This document shows positions 31,010 to 43,318 of a stretch of DNA of 64,000 nt, piece by piece (within the stretch, counting starts at the first letter, position 1; the number at the start of each line of letters is the position of its first letter). A model generated the notes under the pieces. It was not told where the DNA came from and did not search any database. It was given only the letters and a program-made list of their open reading frames with translations. The stretch covers positions 238,886,702 to 238,950,701 of the forward strand of contig OU015490.1 of NCBI GenBank assembly GCA_907164885.2. Direction: 5' to 3'. Both the position numbers and the translations under genes were made by a program. The stretch is from Dolomedes plantarius. Taxonomy: Eukaryota; Arthropoda; Arachnida; Araneae; Dolomedidae.

Positions 31010-33962
31010 ATGGAAGCTAAAAATTTTGTTCAGTGCACCAAATTGGATGGTTCATCCAACTGGACTGACTGTAGATTTGAAGTAAACTCTTTGTTCGTGC
31101 TCAACGATTGTGCGGGCATCTTCGATGATTCCCTTGTCGAACCAACAGCACCGGCAGCAGACGCAAATGAAAAGACGATACGCGACTACAAGCAAGCGGT
31201 AAAAGCGTATGCAAAGGCAAATGTGAAAGCTGCTGTGATCATCCGCGCAAATGTATCGGTGAATGTGTTAAATTTCATTCGCATGCATGGTAATTCTGCA
31301 CGAGCGATATGGATGGAGTTGTTAAACAACTTTGAGAAAGCGTCAAATTGGACACTCTTCTACAACAAGTTTTCATTTTCCGGATCGAGAAAGACGAAGA
31401 TGTAATGCATTCACTCGCACGTTGGGTGTATCTTCAACGAGAGCAAGAGTTGAGCGGTGAAGGGAAGTTGCCGCAAAACCTGCTAGTACCACGCATCTTG
31501 TCTATTCTTCCTGATGATGAATATCGTGAGTTACAACTCACGATCAGGAATATGATGAATATCGTGGATATTCATGGATATCGATGAATATTCATGGCGT
31601 AAAGTCACAGTGGGACTCAACGCCAAGGACAGAAAAGTCATCTGAAAAACTAATCGAACAGATCAATATAAGACTGCAAAGACGAAATCGGGAGCTTATA
31701 CTACGACAGCATTCATGGCAAATGATAAATATGGTGCAAAATATAATGGGAAGAAAGGTGGGGAAAGGCCCCAGATGGTGAACCAACCCCAACCCTTGAC
31801 CACAAATAATGCCAAAACGATGAATAGACTTAGTAGGACCAGTGATGGTGTGAAAGGTTTCATTGGTATCTGTTTCCGTTGTAATAAACCTGGGCACATT
31901 GGAAAATTTTCTCCAGATTTCTCTGACAAGCCAACCACGACGGGTGGCAGAACAGAAACCTTCTTTGCAAATACTCACTGCAGTGCATTTGCTTGTCAAG
32001 AGGATGATAGTGACCGAAATGTGTGGCTTAAGGATGACGGAGCTACAGCACACATTACGAATTCAGCAGAGTACTTCAAGAAGTACCGCCATTTTGACAA
32101 ACAAGCAGAAATCACAGTCGGTAACAAGCAGACAATACCGGCTTATGGCTGATGGGACATTGACATGTGCGCGACGGTTGGAACCGTACAAAAATCTATT
32201 AAACTCAGTGATGTATTGTATGCACCAGACATCGGCAAAAATTTGCTATCAGCTTCAAAGGCAATGAAGCGATGAATCTCGAACTTCGGAGATTCAGATG
32301 ACATGATTTGTTGTTTCTTCCGAAAGGAGACCCCAGATAATGTGCTTTTAGAGGCTCCATGCTCATCAAATGGACTCTTGAACTGCGTGCAAAACCGGTC
32401 AAGCCACAAGAGGGTTCTGCTGCTTCAGCCTACTTGGTTGACAAAGAAATGACAACTCCTTTTCCTGAAACGGCAATGACCACGACGACCAAGTTGTCGT
32501 TATCACTTTGGCATCGACGGTTTGGGCACCAGGGAATGCAGTATGTGAAGCAGTACCTGCGTCAAAATTGTATCGATTTCATCGACGATGGACTGTTTTG
32601 CGAGCCATGTACATATGGTAAACAAAGTCGACGAACATTCAAATCAAAACGATTCAAGAAAGGACGATTACTCAAAGTTTCGAAGTGTAGAATTTCTCAG
32701 ACATAAAGATGAGGCTGTGGATAAAATCAAGCAGTTTCTTGCTCGGGCCAACAAGGATGGTATAAATGTTAAAGAACTGGTCACAGACGGTGGTCGTGAG
32801 TTCGACAATACTAAATTGGTAAAACTGACTGATGATGCAGGCATCAAGTTGCGAATCACTATGCCGTATACGCCAGAGAAAAATTGTTTGGCTGAAAGAG
32901 AGAATCATACAATAATGAATGCACTTCGCACTGTGCTCAAGGATACAGGTCTACCACAGTTCCTATGGGCATAAGCAGCATCTACAGCTGTTTACATTCT
33001 GAATTGAACTGGGCCAAGTAAGACCACAGGAAAAATCTCCATTTGAGGAATGGTTTGGACACAAGCCGGCAATCAACAGGATTCGAGTTTTTGCATCAAC
33101 TACATTTGTACATGTACCAGATGTCAACAGAAGTAAACTGGACGACAATGCTATAAAGGGCTATTTTGTTGGTTGTTGTGATTACGATGGGTATCGTGTT
33201 TTGATACCATCACAGAATGACACGATAAAGAGTGCCAACGTAGAGTTCAATGAACAGAAAATCGGTCTTACTTCCCAGCCTTTAGAAGCGACATCTAATA
33301 CCGGTCTATCAAGCGGTATGGAGTTTGAAATTTTGGATACTCCCGATGATGCAGATACGCAGGAGGTTAGTGATCTTTGCACTAATGAAGACGAACTAAC
33401 ACAGCAGACGGCGCATGCATTGCGAGACCGTTCGATTATCCAATGTCCTGACCGATTTAACGATTACGACGTGTACAGCAGCATTCTGAAGTTGAATGAG
33501 CCCAAAACATATGACGAAGCAATAAAGTCCCCTGAATATGCCGACTGGAAACGCGCCATGGACGACGAAATGGCTTCGCATACCAAGCACGGGATGTGGC
33601 AGCTTGTTGAGCCAACCAAAGGACGGAAAATCCTCGACAATCGCTGGGTTTGCAGGGTGAAGACAAACCCTGATGGTTCAATCGAGAGATTTAAGGCTCG
33701 TTTAGTAGCAAAGGGTTATACGCAGATGGCGGATATCGACTACAGAGAAACATTTAGCCCGGTGTGCCGCTACGACTCTATTCGAGCTGTAATTGCAACG
33801 GCAGCCAAGGAGAATCTAAAGTTATTTAAAACTGACGTGCATTCCTTTATGGCGACCTGACTGAGGAGATCTACATGCATCAACCCGGCGGATACGATGA
33901 CGGAAGTGGGCGTATATGCAAGATGCTCCGACCTTTATACGGCTTGAAACGAGCTGGACGAT
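31010..33962 (+). mobile_element. Ty1/copia retrotransposon, degraded and truncated
   Basis: A gag frame starts at 31010 (MEAKNFVQCTKLDGSSNW) and frameshifts near 31390. The zinc knuckle near 31872 reads CFRCNKPGHIGKFS, with its last Cys replaced by Ser. The protease motif near 32033 is DDGATAH instead of DSGATAH. The GAG-pre-integrase region LWHRRFGHQG lies near 32506. Integrase follows with TDGGREF near 32785 and AERENHTIMNALRTVL near 32890. The reverse transcriptase begins near 33540 (KARLVAKGYTQ, ETFSPVCRYDS), frameshifts near 33850, continues through IYMHQPGGYDD and is cut at 33962 by a Tc1. The catalytic YVDD, RNase H and 3' LTR are absent. It cannot be active. Confidence 0.93.
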
Positions 33963-34815
33963 GTTCCAGAATGATGTCCCGATAAATGTGGCCGTTCATG
34001 GTTCCGATTTGAACATGCAGATCTGTTCTGGAGCCCAGTATAATTCCACCCCAAACGAGCAATCCTGCACCACTGTAACGGTGTCGTTCAATGATATTGT
34101 CTTGGTGGTAACGGGTACCTGGTGTTCTCCATATGAAATTCCTACGTGAATCAGACTGCAAGCTAAACCTGGACTCATCGGAAAACATCCCACAAGCCCA
34201 CTGTGACGATGTTCACATTGCATGTTCTCTACTCCAGGCTAATCACTGCCGACAGTGAGTTGCCGTGAGCGGAACACATCTGACAGGCCTGCGAGCTGAT
34301 AGACCAATATTTCCCAAACGACTGTACACGGTTTGCCTTGAAACTGTGGTACCCGTGGCTGCAGAAAGCTGACGAGACAGGTCGGAGGCTGTGCTCCGTC
34401 TGCTTCTTTTGGAAGTTACTGCCAAATACCAGTCTTCATTCGGCGTTGTAACTCGGGGGTGACCTGTACTGTAACGTCTGCTGACATTTCCATCATCTTG
34501 GAACTGTTGTCAAACCCTAGAGATGACACTTTGGGCAATTCCAAGTTCCTCGGATACCTCCATCTGAGTACGCCCACATTCCAGGTGACCAATAATAATT
34601 CTACCACGTAAAAAATCATCCACATGCATCCTCTGTGTCATAACTATTCGGTTATGGCAGTGAGCGACTTACAGAACGTTTGTGAACAATTTTACTTCTT
34701 TGCCACCATTCCTTATATACCCCTCTCTTACACTCTCGTCATAGTAACGTACTATCGGCGTCATCTGGTGGCTTCCTGTAATTTGCATATTATTCTTCAA
34801 GATGTGTGTGATTAT
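33963..34815 (-). mobile_element. Truncated Tc1-like element abutting copia
   Basis: On the minus strand from about 34641 the sequence encodes MTQRMHVDDFLRGRI, SEELGIAQSVISRV, SRQTVYSRLGNIGLSARRPV and the first catalytic block FSDESRFSLQSD. It ends at GHIYRDIILEH, before the second Asp and the Glu. Two stops lie in the readable frame. A TATA-like sequence GGTATATAAGG lies upstream near 34714. The break falls in the copia reverse transcriptase with no 3' TIR. Confidence 0.85.
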
Positions 34816-34996
34816 TCTACGGGTGAAATTTTTACTTTAGAGTTCGATTTCCGTGTGATTCTGAATTATCCTTAATTTATGGACATGAGTTTAGTACAAA
34901 CAGCAAAATTTGTACCAAGTTATATGGAAACTACTTTGAGTGAAACTCAGAAGTAAGACCATATGTGCATATAAATCAGACTGATTCGTTCTTTGT

Positions 34997-35074
34997 TATG
35001 CTTAACGTATAGTGATGTACGTTCATGAATAAAAGAGGGGAATTCCCCATTAATTTCAACCGTAGAAGTGTTAT
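34997..35074. repeat. 78-bp short dispersed repeat, copy 1
   Basis: This copy is nearly identical to 35652-35729 in direct orientation. Both centre on GGGGAATTCCCC, a perfect 12-bp palindrome. No duplication around this copy is clear. Confidence 0.7.
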
Positions 35075-35134
35075 AGGGAGACGGCTAGAGCTAATTGAGT
35101 TGTTATTTACATAAATAATGTTATAAGCTTACCG

Positions 35135-35205
35135 CGATATAGAAGGGCCATCCGAAATTTTGCTCCGCGTTATGAGAGTACCGCGTTATAGGTGGGTTTA
35201 CTGTA
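35135..35205 (-). mobile_element. Pogo/Tigger-like terminal fragment
   Basis: Read on the minus strand, TACAGTAAACCCACCTATAA, then CGCGGTA and CTTCTATATCGCGGTA, resembles the ends of Tigger/pogo-type elements. The opposite end was not found. Nothing else is recognised between 35206 and 35647. Confidence 0.45.
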
Positions 35206-35647
35206 TCTATAAAAAAGTGCATTTATTACCATATTTTTATTAACTTGCTTTCTTGTTTTTGTGTGTGTTTGTCCAGTCCAAATCTTGCGATCGATTTTTA
35301 ACTAACTTCCCGACTAGCTAGACATTTGAAACTTTTAGAATAGCTCAGAACACGATGACAATGCATTTTTTAATACTTTTAGCCATCTTTAAGCAGGATT
35401 GAATTAATTTTCAATTATTTTTGTTTTGTAGACTGGTACAGTCATCTATCTGCCGGGACGGGAACGAAAAGTTAAACGCAAGTTAACTTCCAATTAACTT
35501 CATTTTCTTTCAAGCTGATGGGATAATTCATCAAAAAATTTTTTAAAAAGTATTTATTAATACATAGAATTGTCAAGTTTATATGATTCAACAGAAAATT
35601 TAAAAAGTTCTTTTTATCTTGTAATTATTTTTATCGTCCTAAGTCAT

Positions 35648-35731
35648 ATAATATGCTTAAAGTACGGTGATGTACGTTCATGAATAAAACAGGGGAATTC
35701 CCCATTAATTTCAACCGTAAAAGTGTTATCA
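35648..35731. mobile_element. 84-bp miniature insertion with 11-bp flanking repeats
   Basis: The segment is bracketed by TCCTAAGTCAT at 35637-35647 and 35732-35742, as expected for a target-site duplication. It contains the same 78-bp sequence as 34997-35074 and the palindrome GGGGAATTCCCC. Its ends are weakly inverted (TACGGT). The class is unknown. Confidence 0.6.
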
Positions 35732-35742
35732 TCCTAAGTCAT

Positions 35743-36342
35743 TTATTTTACCTCCAGAATGGAAACATTTATTATCTCGATTTCTCCATCTTCTGTATCA
35801 AAATGATGCGTCTTCAGAATGTAAAACTGCGTTTATAGATTCCCATATCTGGGTCGAAGTTTTTGCGTCCCTTTATTGATCCTTTAGCAAATGGAGAGCG
35901 TTCGCTGTATCTTGTTCTGGAATCAAAACAAGGATTTCAGGAAAGGAGTCTTCTACGCGCAAAAGGTGGAACTTAAAATAAAAGATCTCTTTCCGGATTG
36001 GCTTGCATGCTCATTCAGTGATATTGATATGTGTATGATATAAAGACATATTTTCTGATAATGTAACTTTTAAAAATATACGGATCAATACCACGAAAAA
36101 AACATCCGGCGTAGAGAATGCAGTGCCAGTCAGTCTTGGTGATAAATAATAAAAATTGTATATATGAGAAATGGTGAAATATTACAACTGGGGAAAAAAT
36201 AAAGCAAAAGACTGGCAAATATATTTAAATTCATTTCATTTATTGACATAAATTTATCAGCACCTGATTGTTAGGACAATATTGTTAAAGGCAGTAGACG
36301 GAATTCTAACATTTCAAGTTTACACACACACCCTCTCATATA
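35743..36342. other. Intergenic, no feature recognised
   Basis: AT-rich sequence without a coding frame or element ends that I can support. Confidence 0.5.
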
Positions 36343-37105
36343 CACTGCTGGTCATCCAAAATACAAGAAGGAAGGAACCAAACAGTATGAAATTTGTATC
36401 ATACGTATACCGAAATGGAATATACAAATGATAACGATTGCAGCTCCCGAGCACATGATGGGCGACTGCAGCGCACCTGACAAACTGTATATAAAGAGAT
36501 GAAAGATGGCCGTTTGGAAGAACGTGAATTGTGCTCTCGGGCGATTTTTTTGTGTCTGCAGCTTCAGTATGCCTCAGAGAAAAACATGAGCATCATTCCA
36601 GCACGTTTCGGAGTTCGAACGAGGCAGAATCGTTGCATGCAGAGATTGCGGATTATCGCTCCGAGAAATCGATCATCGTGCCAGACGTAGCCAAGTCACA
36701 GTCATGCGAATATGGAATCGGTGGATGGAGGGTACGACTGTCCGTCATGAGCGATAGCGACCGCCTCATCACGCCACTCCACGGAAAAATAGGCATATTG
36801 TGCTCATGGCACTGGTGGAGCGCTGTGCCACATCCGAAACCACAGCACAACGAATACAGTCTGTAACACAACAATCGGTGTCCGCACGAACAATACAACG
36901 TCGTTTGCAGCATAGTGGACTGTCCGCTAGGCGTCTATTGCTTCACTTACCTTTGACTTTAAACCACAGACGTTTGCGTTTGCAATGGTGCACTGAACGG
37001 CGGAGATGGAATTCCGATTGTGATTTCGGACGAATCACGCTTCTGCTTGCAACGCCACGATGGTTGGATCAGAGTTTGGAGACACCGTGGAGAGAGACTG
37101 CAAAT
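36343..37105 (+). mobile_element. Tc1-like element A, 5' part
   Basis: It starts at a TA with CACTGCTGGTCATCCAAAAT. The translation shows Tc1 helix-turn-helix patterns (RIQSVTQQSVSARTIQRRLQ, HSGLSARRLLLHLPLTLNHR) and the first catalytic block around 37040 (ESRFCLQRHDGWIRVW). Several frameshifts are present. It stops where element B begins. Confidence 0.8.
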
Positions 37106-38337
37106 GTTTTATGGGGTTTAGGTCGGGACTCTGAGCAGGCCACGGAAGATGTTTTGCATTCATATCTTGATACCACTGCTTGGCAGAGTGGTCGATATGG
37201 ACTGTACGAAGAAAGTTCAAATAAACTGGCAAGTTTCAGTTATCAAAGATTTATTAACGTTAGCCAACGATATGGCTCATTTATTTAGGGAGGCTTCCGA
37301 ATGAAGCTTCCTACTCGAGCGAAAGACAAAATTCAACTGGGTAAACACTTGTTGCAGCCAACTCATAGGCGCCAAATAACGACGGTTACAGTTCAACTTT
37401 TAACCAGGCGTAAACACAGAGACCGCAACGTGACATGAAGCGTTGTCGTCCTGTAAGTAACATTCGTCCGTTCCATAAAATTGCCAGACCGTAGGAAGAA
37501 CCTGATTGTCCAAAATGTTCATGTAGGCGTCGGCGTTCAATTCACCAGGAACAGCATGCAAAGGTCCCAGGCCATACCACGAAAAACACCTCCAAACAAG
37601 TACACCACCACCACTGAATTTGAGAATTGGAACGATGCACTCGGGTAACAGACGTTCGCCTGACATTCGCAAAACCCAACCACGCCCATCCGACTGGAAG
37701 AGCGTGTAGCGTGACTCGTCGCCCCATAAAACAGTTTTCCAGTGGTACACAGTCCAGTTGCGATGTTGCAAACACCAAGCGAGTCTGGCGGCTTTGTTGG
37801 ATGGGGTGATGTTTGGTTTGTGTGCGGCAACACAACGTACTGTATATTGTGGGCGTGTAGTTCTTTCCGCAAAGTATTGGGGTGCACCGTAACCCCTACT
37901 ACCTGTTGAAACTCACTGTTGATGATTTGGAGTGGTCTCTTGCGTTTCTTACGAACCTCGCGCTTCAGGACACGCCGATCCCATTCGGACAGTTTACGGG
38001 GACGACCAAAGTGTGCAGTTTATGCCCAAATCCCGTAGTCTTCCACTTCTTCACGACATCACCAACAGTTGACCGTGGCTATGATAATTCTACCGCAATT
38101 GAGCGAATGGCCTTGCTACTAATATGACAACCAACTATAACACCTCTTTCAAACTCACTAAGTTCCTTTCGTTTTGACATATTGTCACAGTTTCACACAG
38201 AACTAACGACGTTACCACTTAGCGTATCGTATTTAACCTTAACAGGTCACGTGCGAGCACTGAATTTGCATAAAATCCGACATGCATTCGGATTTTATGC
38301 AAATCCTCTGGCATCCGGTCATTATTGTAGAGTAGTG
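37106..38337 (-). mobile_element. Tc1-like element B, minus strand, 3'-truncated
   Basis: Its 5' TIR lies at 38337 next to TA (CACTACTCTACAATAATGAC). The transposase starts near 38180 (MSKRKELSEFERGVIVG). It includes LWGDESRYTLFQSDGRGWVL near 37730, LQDDNASCHVAV near 37430 and, after about 170 bp of unrelated sequence, WPAQSPDLNPIKHL near 37115. The three catalytic blocks D, D and E(K) are traceable, but the Glu position reads Lys. It ends without a 3' TIR inside element A. Confidence 0.8.
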
Positions 38338-39196
38338 TATATATATCTCAGGTTGTCATCCTTGCAGTACCGTACAGCCACATCACTGACTTTGAGTCTA
38401 GAAATGGGTTTTTTTGCAGCACAACAAGTATCCGCACGGATAGTGCGATGACGTCTGGAGCAGCACGGACGGTCTGCGCGGCGACCTTTATTACCACCAC
38501 GTCTTCTTTTTAGACGAGTCCCGGTTCTGCGTGCAACATCATGATGGACGTATCCGGGTCTGGAGGCACCGAGGAGAACGCACGTGGCCAGCTTACATTT
38601 GATACCCCTGCACCTGTTGTTATGCTATAGGCAGCCATTGGGTACACTACACGAACAGCTCTTTTTCGCGTCGTCTGTAATCTGAACAGCCAGCTTTACA
38701 TCTCTCAGATCGTAAGGCCGGTGGCTGTGCCCTATCTTCGAGGTCTCGGAGACGTCATCTTTCAACAAGATAACACAAGACCGCATGTTGCCCGTCGTGT
38801 CCTGACCAACCTCGACACAGAGGTTGTTCGACTGTTGTCCTGGCCAGCACGTTCTCCAGATCTCTCACCCATTGAAAGCATCTAGTCATAGGTTGCTGAG
38901 AGACTTGGCCACCACCGCTCTCCAGCAACTACGATTGATGAAGTGGGGCATAGACTTGAAGCAAATGACTTGCCTGTATCTGTCATCCAAGTCCAGTTCG
39001 ACTCGATGCCTAACCGGGTTAGATCCGTTTAGCTGCCAGAGGCGGTAGCCGTGTGTACTAATTTCGGACCCTGTATACCCCCAAATTGCCTATAAATTTA
39101 ATCACGTTTTTCTTCTATTATGCTGTATATGTACAGTAAGTAAAGTTTTGTTATTTGCTTTCCTTCCTGGTGTTGCAATTTTAATGGCCTGCAGTG
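38338..39196 (+). mobile_element. Tc1-like element C, 3' part
   Basis: This plus-strand piece encodes FLDESRFCVQHHDGRIRVWR near 38515 and traceable, frameshifted downstream blocks (FQQDNTRPHVARRV near 38762, WPARSPDLSPIES near 38842). It ends with a TIR (complement of CACTGCAGGCCATTAAAATT) next to TA at 39197. It overlaps element A in content, so it is a separate copy and not the missing half of A. Confidence 0.78.
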
Positions 39197-39201
39197 TATA
39201 A

Positions 39202-41023
39202 ACCAGGTGATCATAATTAAACTTAGCCTATTCAGAGCCCTCTATAGCTGTAACTAAAAGGAGGATTGAGCTGAAATTTTGCAGATAGACAATTCAAAGG
39301 ATGCGCTGAAAGATTCAGAAAAAAAGATGTCCGTTAGGGGGTGCATTTCATGACAATAATTTAAAGAACCTACAAATCCCAATTCAAGCATAATTTATTC
39401 GTCACACACTGTCTAGCGATGTAAAGAAAATTGTTCAATGTGGGCTCCCTCATTAGTATGTAAAATGTAAAGGCGATGAACACCGTGTTCAACAGCGGAC
39501 CGCAGCTGGTCGCCAGTAATCTGTCGAACATACAATATTATGCGGTCCTTCAGGTTAACCAAAGTTGTAGCATTCCCCCTATAAACAACGTTCTTTAAAT
39601 GACCCCATAACCAAAAATCACACGGAGTGATGTCGGGAGAACGATCCGGCCAAAGAGTAGGAAACGATCAGCTAATCACCCTGTCATCCGTAAAATGCTG
39701 TCACAAAAATCTCGGCACACAGAGTCCATTATGTGGAGGGGCACCATCCTGTATAAAAGTAATAGACTCAAGGCATTGTCGCTGCTGGAGGTAAAACGAA
39801 ACTGCTGAGCATGTCACGATATCTGAGGGCTGTTACAAAACATGTGACAGGGCCATTATCTTTAAGTTCTTCGAAAAAGAATGGTCCAAGGATAAATTGG
39901 GAAGTGAATCCACACCAGACGATAACTTTAGGCGATCCTGTTGTGGAATTATATAGAAGGCACGTGGATTTTCCAAGGCTCAAATTCGACAATTCTGGGT
40001 GTTCACTGTTCCGTTCAGATAAAAATGAGCCTCGTCACTCCAGAGAATGTTCCACGGCCAGGAGTCATCGACTTCCATTTGGGCAGGAAAAGTCAGAGCA
40101 AAAGATAAGCGACGGTCATAGTCTGTAAGAAGCAGTTGCTGGTTGTGGCTGATCTTATACGGAAAAAATTTCACTATTTTTCTCAGGATCTTCTGCATTG
40201 TGCTATACGGTACGTCTAATTGTCGTGACACTGCAAGTGCACTGCTGACTCCATGATCATTTGCCAGTGACTGCTCGACAACGGCCGTTGCTACTTCTGA
40301 AACGATTTCTTCGCTGGTAGGTTTTCAACCTCTGCCACATTGAACGTTTAAACACCCAGTGTTTTCAAATCGAGATATCATGTCTCTCACACCTTGTGGA
40401 GACATTGGACCCCGACGCAATTTCTTTTGATGTCGAAATTCGCGACGAGCTGCAACAGCATTTCCCTGATTTTGATAAAAAAGTTTTACGATTAATGCAC
40501 GTTCTTGTAATTTAATTGCCATCGTAACTGAAAGAATGATACTCACTCGATCTCATCCTTTTTATACCTAGAATTCACTTTGAATTCGTATGCTTATACA
40601 AATCAGATTGTTTTCTTCTTCACTTGCAGTGCCACATTTATCAACTTTTGTACCGTCATAATACTTCAAAATGTAAAAATAACAGTTTTAAACATCATAA
40701 TACTTGAGAATGTAAAAATAAAAGCTTTAAATGACTTTTTTACTGCACACAGTTATTTATTGCAAGACTTTTCGAGCATTTAGGCTGTAATGCGCTCCCT
40801 AGCGGACATTTTTGGAACTTTTTGTGCAGAATCTTTCAGCTCATCCTTTGAATTGTTTACCTGCAAAATGAAATTTTGCAGGTAAACAATTCTGTAGCTA
40901 TAACTAAATAATAAATTTCTGTAGCTATAACAATCTGTAGCTATAACTAAAAGGCTCAATCTGCCTTTTAGTTATAGCTACAGAGGACTCTGAATAGGCC
41001 AAGTTTAATTATGATCACCTGGT
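39202..41023 (-). mobile_element. IS630/Tc3-like element with DUF4817-type N-terminus
   Basis: The terminal inverted repeats are about 60 bp and nearly identical (ACCAGGTGATCATAATTAAA onward). On the minus strand an N-terminal domain near 40520 (MAIKLQERALIVKLFYQNQG, MSPQGVRDMISRFENTG) is the DUF4817 pattern of arthropod Tc3-like transposases. It is followed by MSRQLDVPYSTMQKILRKI, WSDEAHFYLNGTVNTQNCRI near 39990 and VIVWCGFTSQFILGPFFFEE near 39890. Frameshifts and stops separate the blocks. An extra array of TAGCTATAACTAAA-like units lies inside the right TIR (40895-40980). Confidence 0.87.
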
Positions 41024-41030
41024 ATATATA

Positions 41031-42442
41031 CACTCATGGACAAAAAAATTAGCGCACCAAGAAATAATTGCGGGATCGTAACGAAACTTGCAATGAAGGT
41101 ACATGTCGGGGAGATATGCAAATGATTAGAAATGCAGCGTGATTGCGCATTACGTATAGCCGGTAGAGGGCGTTGAACATCGTACTCTGTGGAGTATAAA
41201 ACAGGTAACCAAAGATTGTTTGAGTGTGCTAAATTATTTACAAAGGAAGAGCTGAGATAGACATGTCATTACGCCGTGTTCGAAGACAATATAAGCAGTT
41301 GTCGCAGTTTGAGAGGGGGAGAATCGTCGGGATGATGGAAGCTGGGTCGTCAGCTAGGCGAGGAGCTCGTCAATTAGGCCGCTCTGATTGTGTTGTGAGG
41401 AGGTGTTGGGACCAGTGGACCCGAGAGATGTCATGTACACGAAGACCAGGCTCAGGACGCCCTCGACAGACCAGTCGTCGAGAAGACCGCCACATCGTAA
41501 GAAATGCACGCGTACAGCCAACTGCTTCATCGGCCGCCATCCAGGCACAGGTAGCACCTTCACTAGGGGCCTTTGTGTCTTCTCGAACCACACGAAGGCG
41601 CCTGGCTGAAGGACAGTTGGTATCGCGGCGCCCATTACGTGTGCTGCCCTTGACGCCCACCCATCGACGCCTCCGTTTGGAGTTTTGCCGCGCACGAGGA
41701 AACTAGACTGCAGCGGAATGGAACCAGGTCGTCTTTAGCGACGAATCCAGATTCAATCTCGGCAGTGATGACAATCGTGTTCATGTGTGGAGAGCCCGTC
41801 GTGAACGCTTCAATCCTGCCTTTGCTGTACAGCGACACATCGCTCCCACAGCTGGTGTGATGGTATGGGGAACCATTGCCTACAATACACAGTCACCCCT
41901 AGTATTGTTCCATGGCACCATGACAGCCCAACAGTATGTTCATGAAATCCTGCAACCACATGTGTTGCCACTCATGCAACGGCTCCCAGGAGCCATTTTT
42001 CAACAAGACAATGCTCGGCCTCATACGGCAAGGGTGTCACAAGACTGTCTCCGCACTGTTACTACCCTTCCTTGGCCTGCCCGATCCCCAGATTTGTCTC
42101 CAATCGAGCATATTTGGGATCATTTGGGACGACGAGTTGGGCATCCCACGAATTTGAACGAACTAGAGGCAAGGTTACAGCAAATATGGAACGAAATGTC
42201 TCAAGACATCCTACAGAACTTGTATGACTCAATGCCCGCTCGTATCGCATCGTGCATTCGCGCTAGAGGGGGTCCAACGGAGTATTAACTCCTCCGTTCT
42301 TTTGACTTTTTTCTGAAATAAATTATCCCTTTTCTTTGATTTTCTTATCATTTACTTATATCAAAGTAGTCATTACGTATGTAAAATTTCGTTTCATTTT
42401 GACGACTCCTTCTTGGTGCGCTAATTTTTTTGTCCATGAGTG
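41031..42442 (+). mobile_element. Tc1-like element, nearly intact copy 1
   Basis: The element lies between TA dinucleotides. Its TIR begins CACTCATGGACAAAAAAATT. One frame from 41263 to 42288 (341 codons) encodes a complete-looking Tc1 transposase. It has paired helix-turn-helix domains (FERGRIVGMMEAG, VSSRTTRRRLAEG) and a catalytic triad in FSDESRFNLGSD, FQQDNARPHTARV and WPARSPDLSPIEHIWD (DD34E spacing). The only visible defect is TAG at codon 148 (41704-41706), where copy 2 has TGG. The flanking (TA)n suggests insertion into a TA tract. Confidence 0.92.
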
Positions 42443-42454
42443 TATATATATATA

Positions 42455-43318
42455 CATGGTCTGTCCAGAAAGTAATTTGATTGTATTTTTCGCGCCAAGC
42501 AGAAGCCCAAAGGAGTGGAGTTTGCGGGTGGTATGGGTCGTGTGGGCTGTTAGCTACAGAGTCTGATGGAAGTCAGTTGGCCCTGAGCCTTTGCAGCTAA
42601 CAGATCGCTCGTTAAGCAGACACGTGTTTGAAAATGGCGTTAAGTTTTCAGAATGCAGCGGAGTGTCGAGCAGCGATACGCCATAAAGTTTTGTGTAAAA
42701 CTAAACAAATCAACTACTGAGACGCTTTCCATGTTACAAAAAGCCTACGGGAAGGATTCTTTGTCCAAGGCTCAACTGTTTAGGCGGCACAAAGCCTTCA
42801 AAGACGGAAGAGAGGACGTCAATGGCGGACAACGCGCTGGCGTCCATCAAGTTCTCGAACTTCGACAATTTGGTTAAAATTAAAGTGCTTTTGGACTCTG
42901 ATCGTCCAAGGGAATAGTGCACAAAGAGTTCGTACCACCCGGATAGACAGTTAATGCATATTTTTAAAAGGAAGTGCTTCAAAGGTTGAGGAATCGAATC
43001 GCGAGCGTCCGCCCGGAGCTCAAAAATTATTGGATTCTGCACCACGGTAATGTGCCGGTCCACATATTCTTCAAAGTGACTCAGCTCCTGGCAAAACGCA
43101 ACATCGAAACGCTTCTCCCAACCACCGTACAGCCCCGATCTGTCACCCCCGGACTTTTTTCTATTCCCTCCTTTAAAATCCAGCCTAAAAAGTCATCGTT
43201 TTGACAATATGGAGAACTTTCAGAAAAACTTAACGCGCGTTCTGAACAGCATTCCAGTTGAAGACTTCCAAGCGAGCATTAATGGGTGGCAGAGTCGCTG
43301 GCAACTGTGTATTGAGCT
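42455..43318 (+). mobile_element. Mariner relic, internally deleted and 3'-truncated
   Basis: The left end is ATGGTCTGTCCAGAAAGTAA. The N-terminus encodes FCVKLNKSTTETLSMLQKAY and SLSKAQLFRRHKAFKDGRED, typical of mariner. After a deletion of the central catalytic region it resumes with RVARVRPELKNYWILHH-like sequence near 43000 and a frameshifted YSPDLSPPDFFLF block near 43125. No right TIR is present. Confidence 0.83.

Noticed and set aside
36343..39196. Elements A and C as one Tc1 split by element B
   Set aside because: A and C both contain the first catalytic block (ESRFC...HDG), so their content overlaps and they are separate copies.
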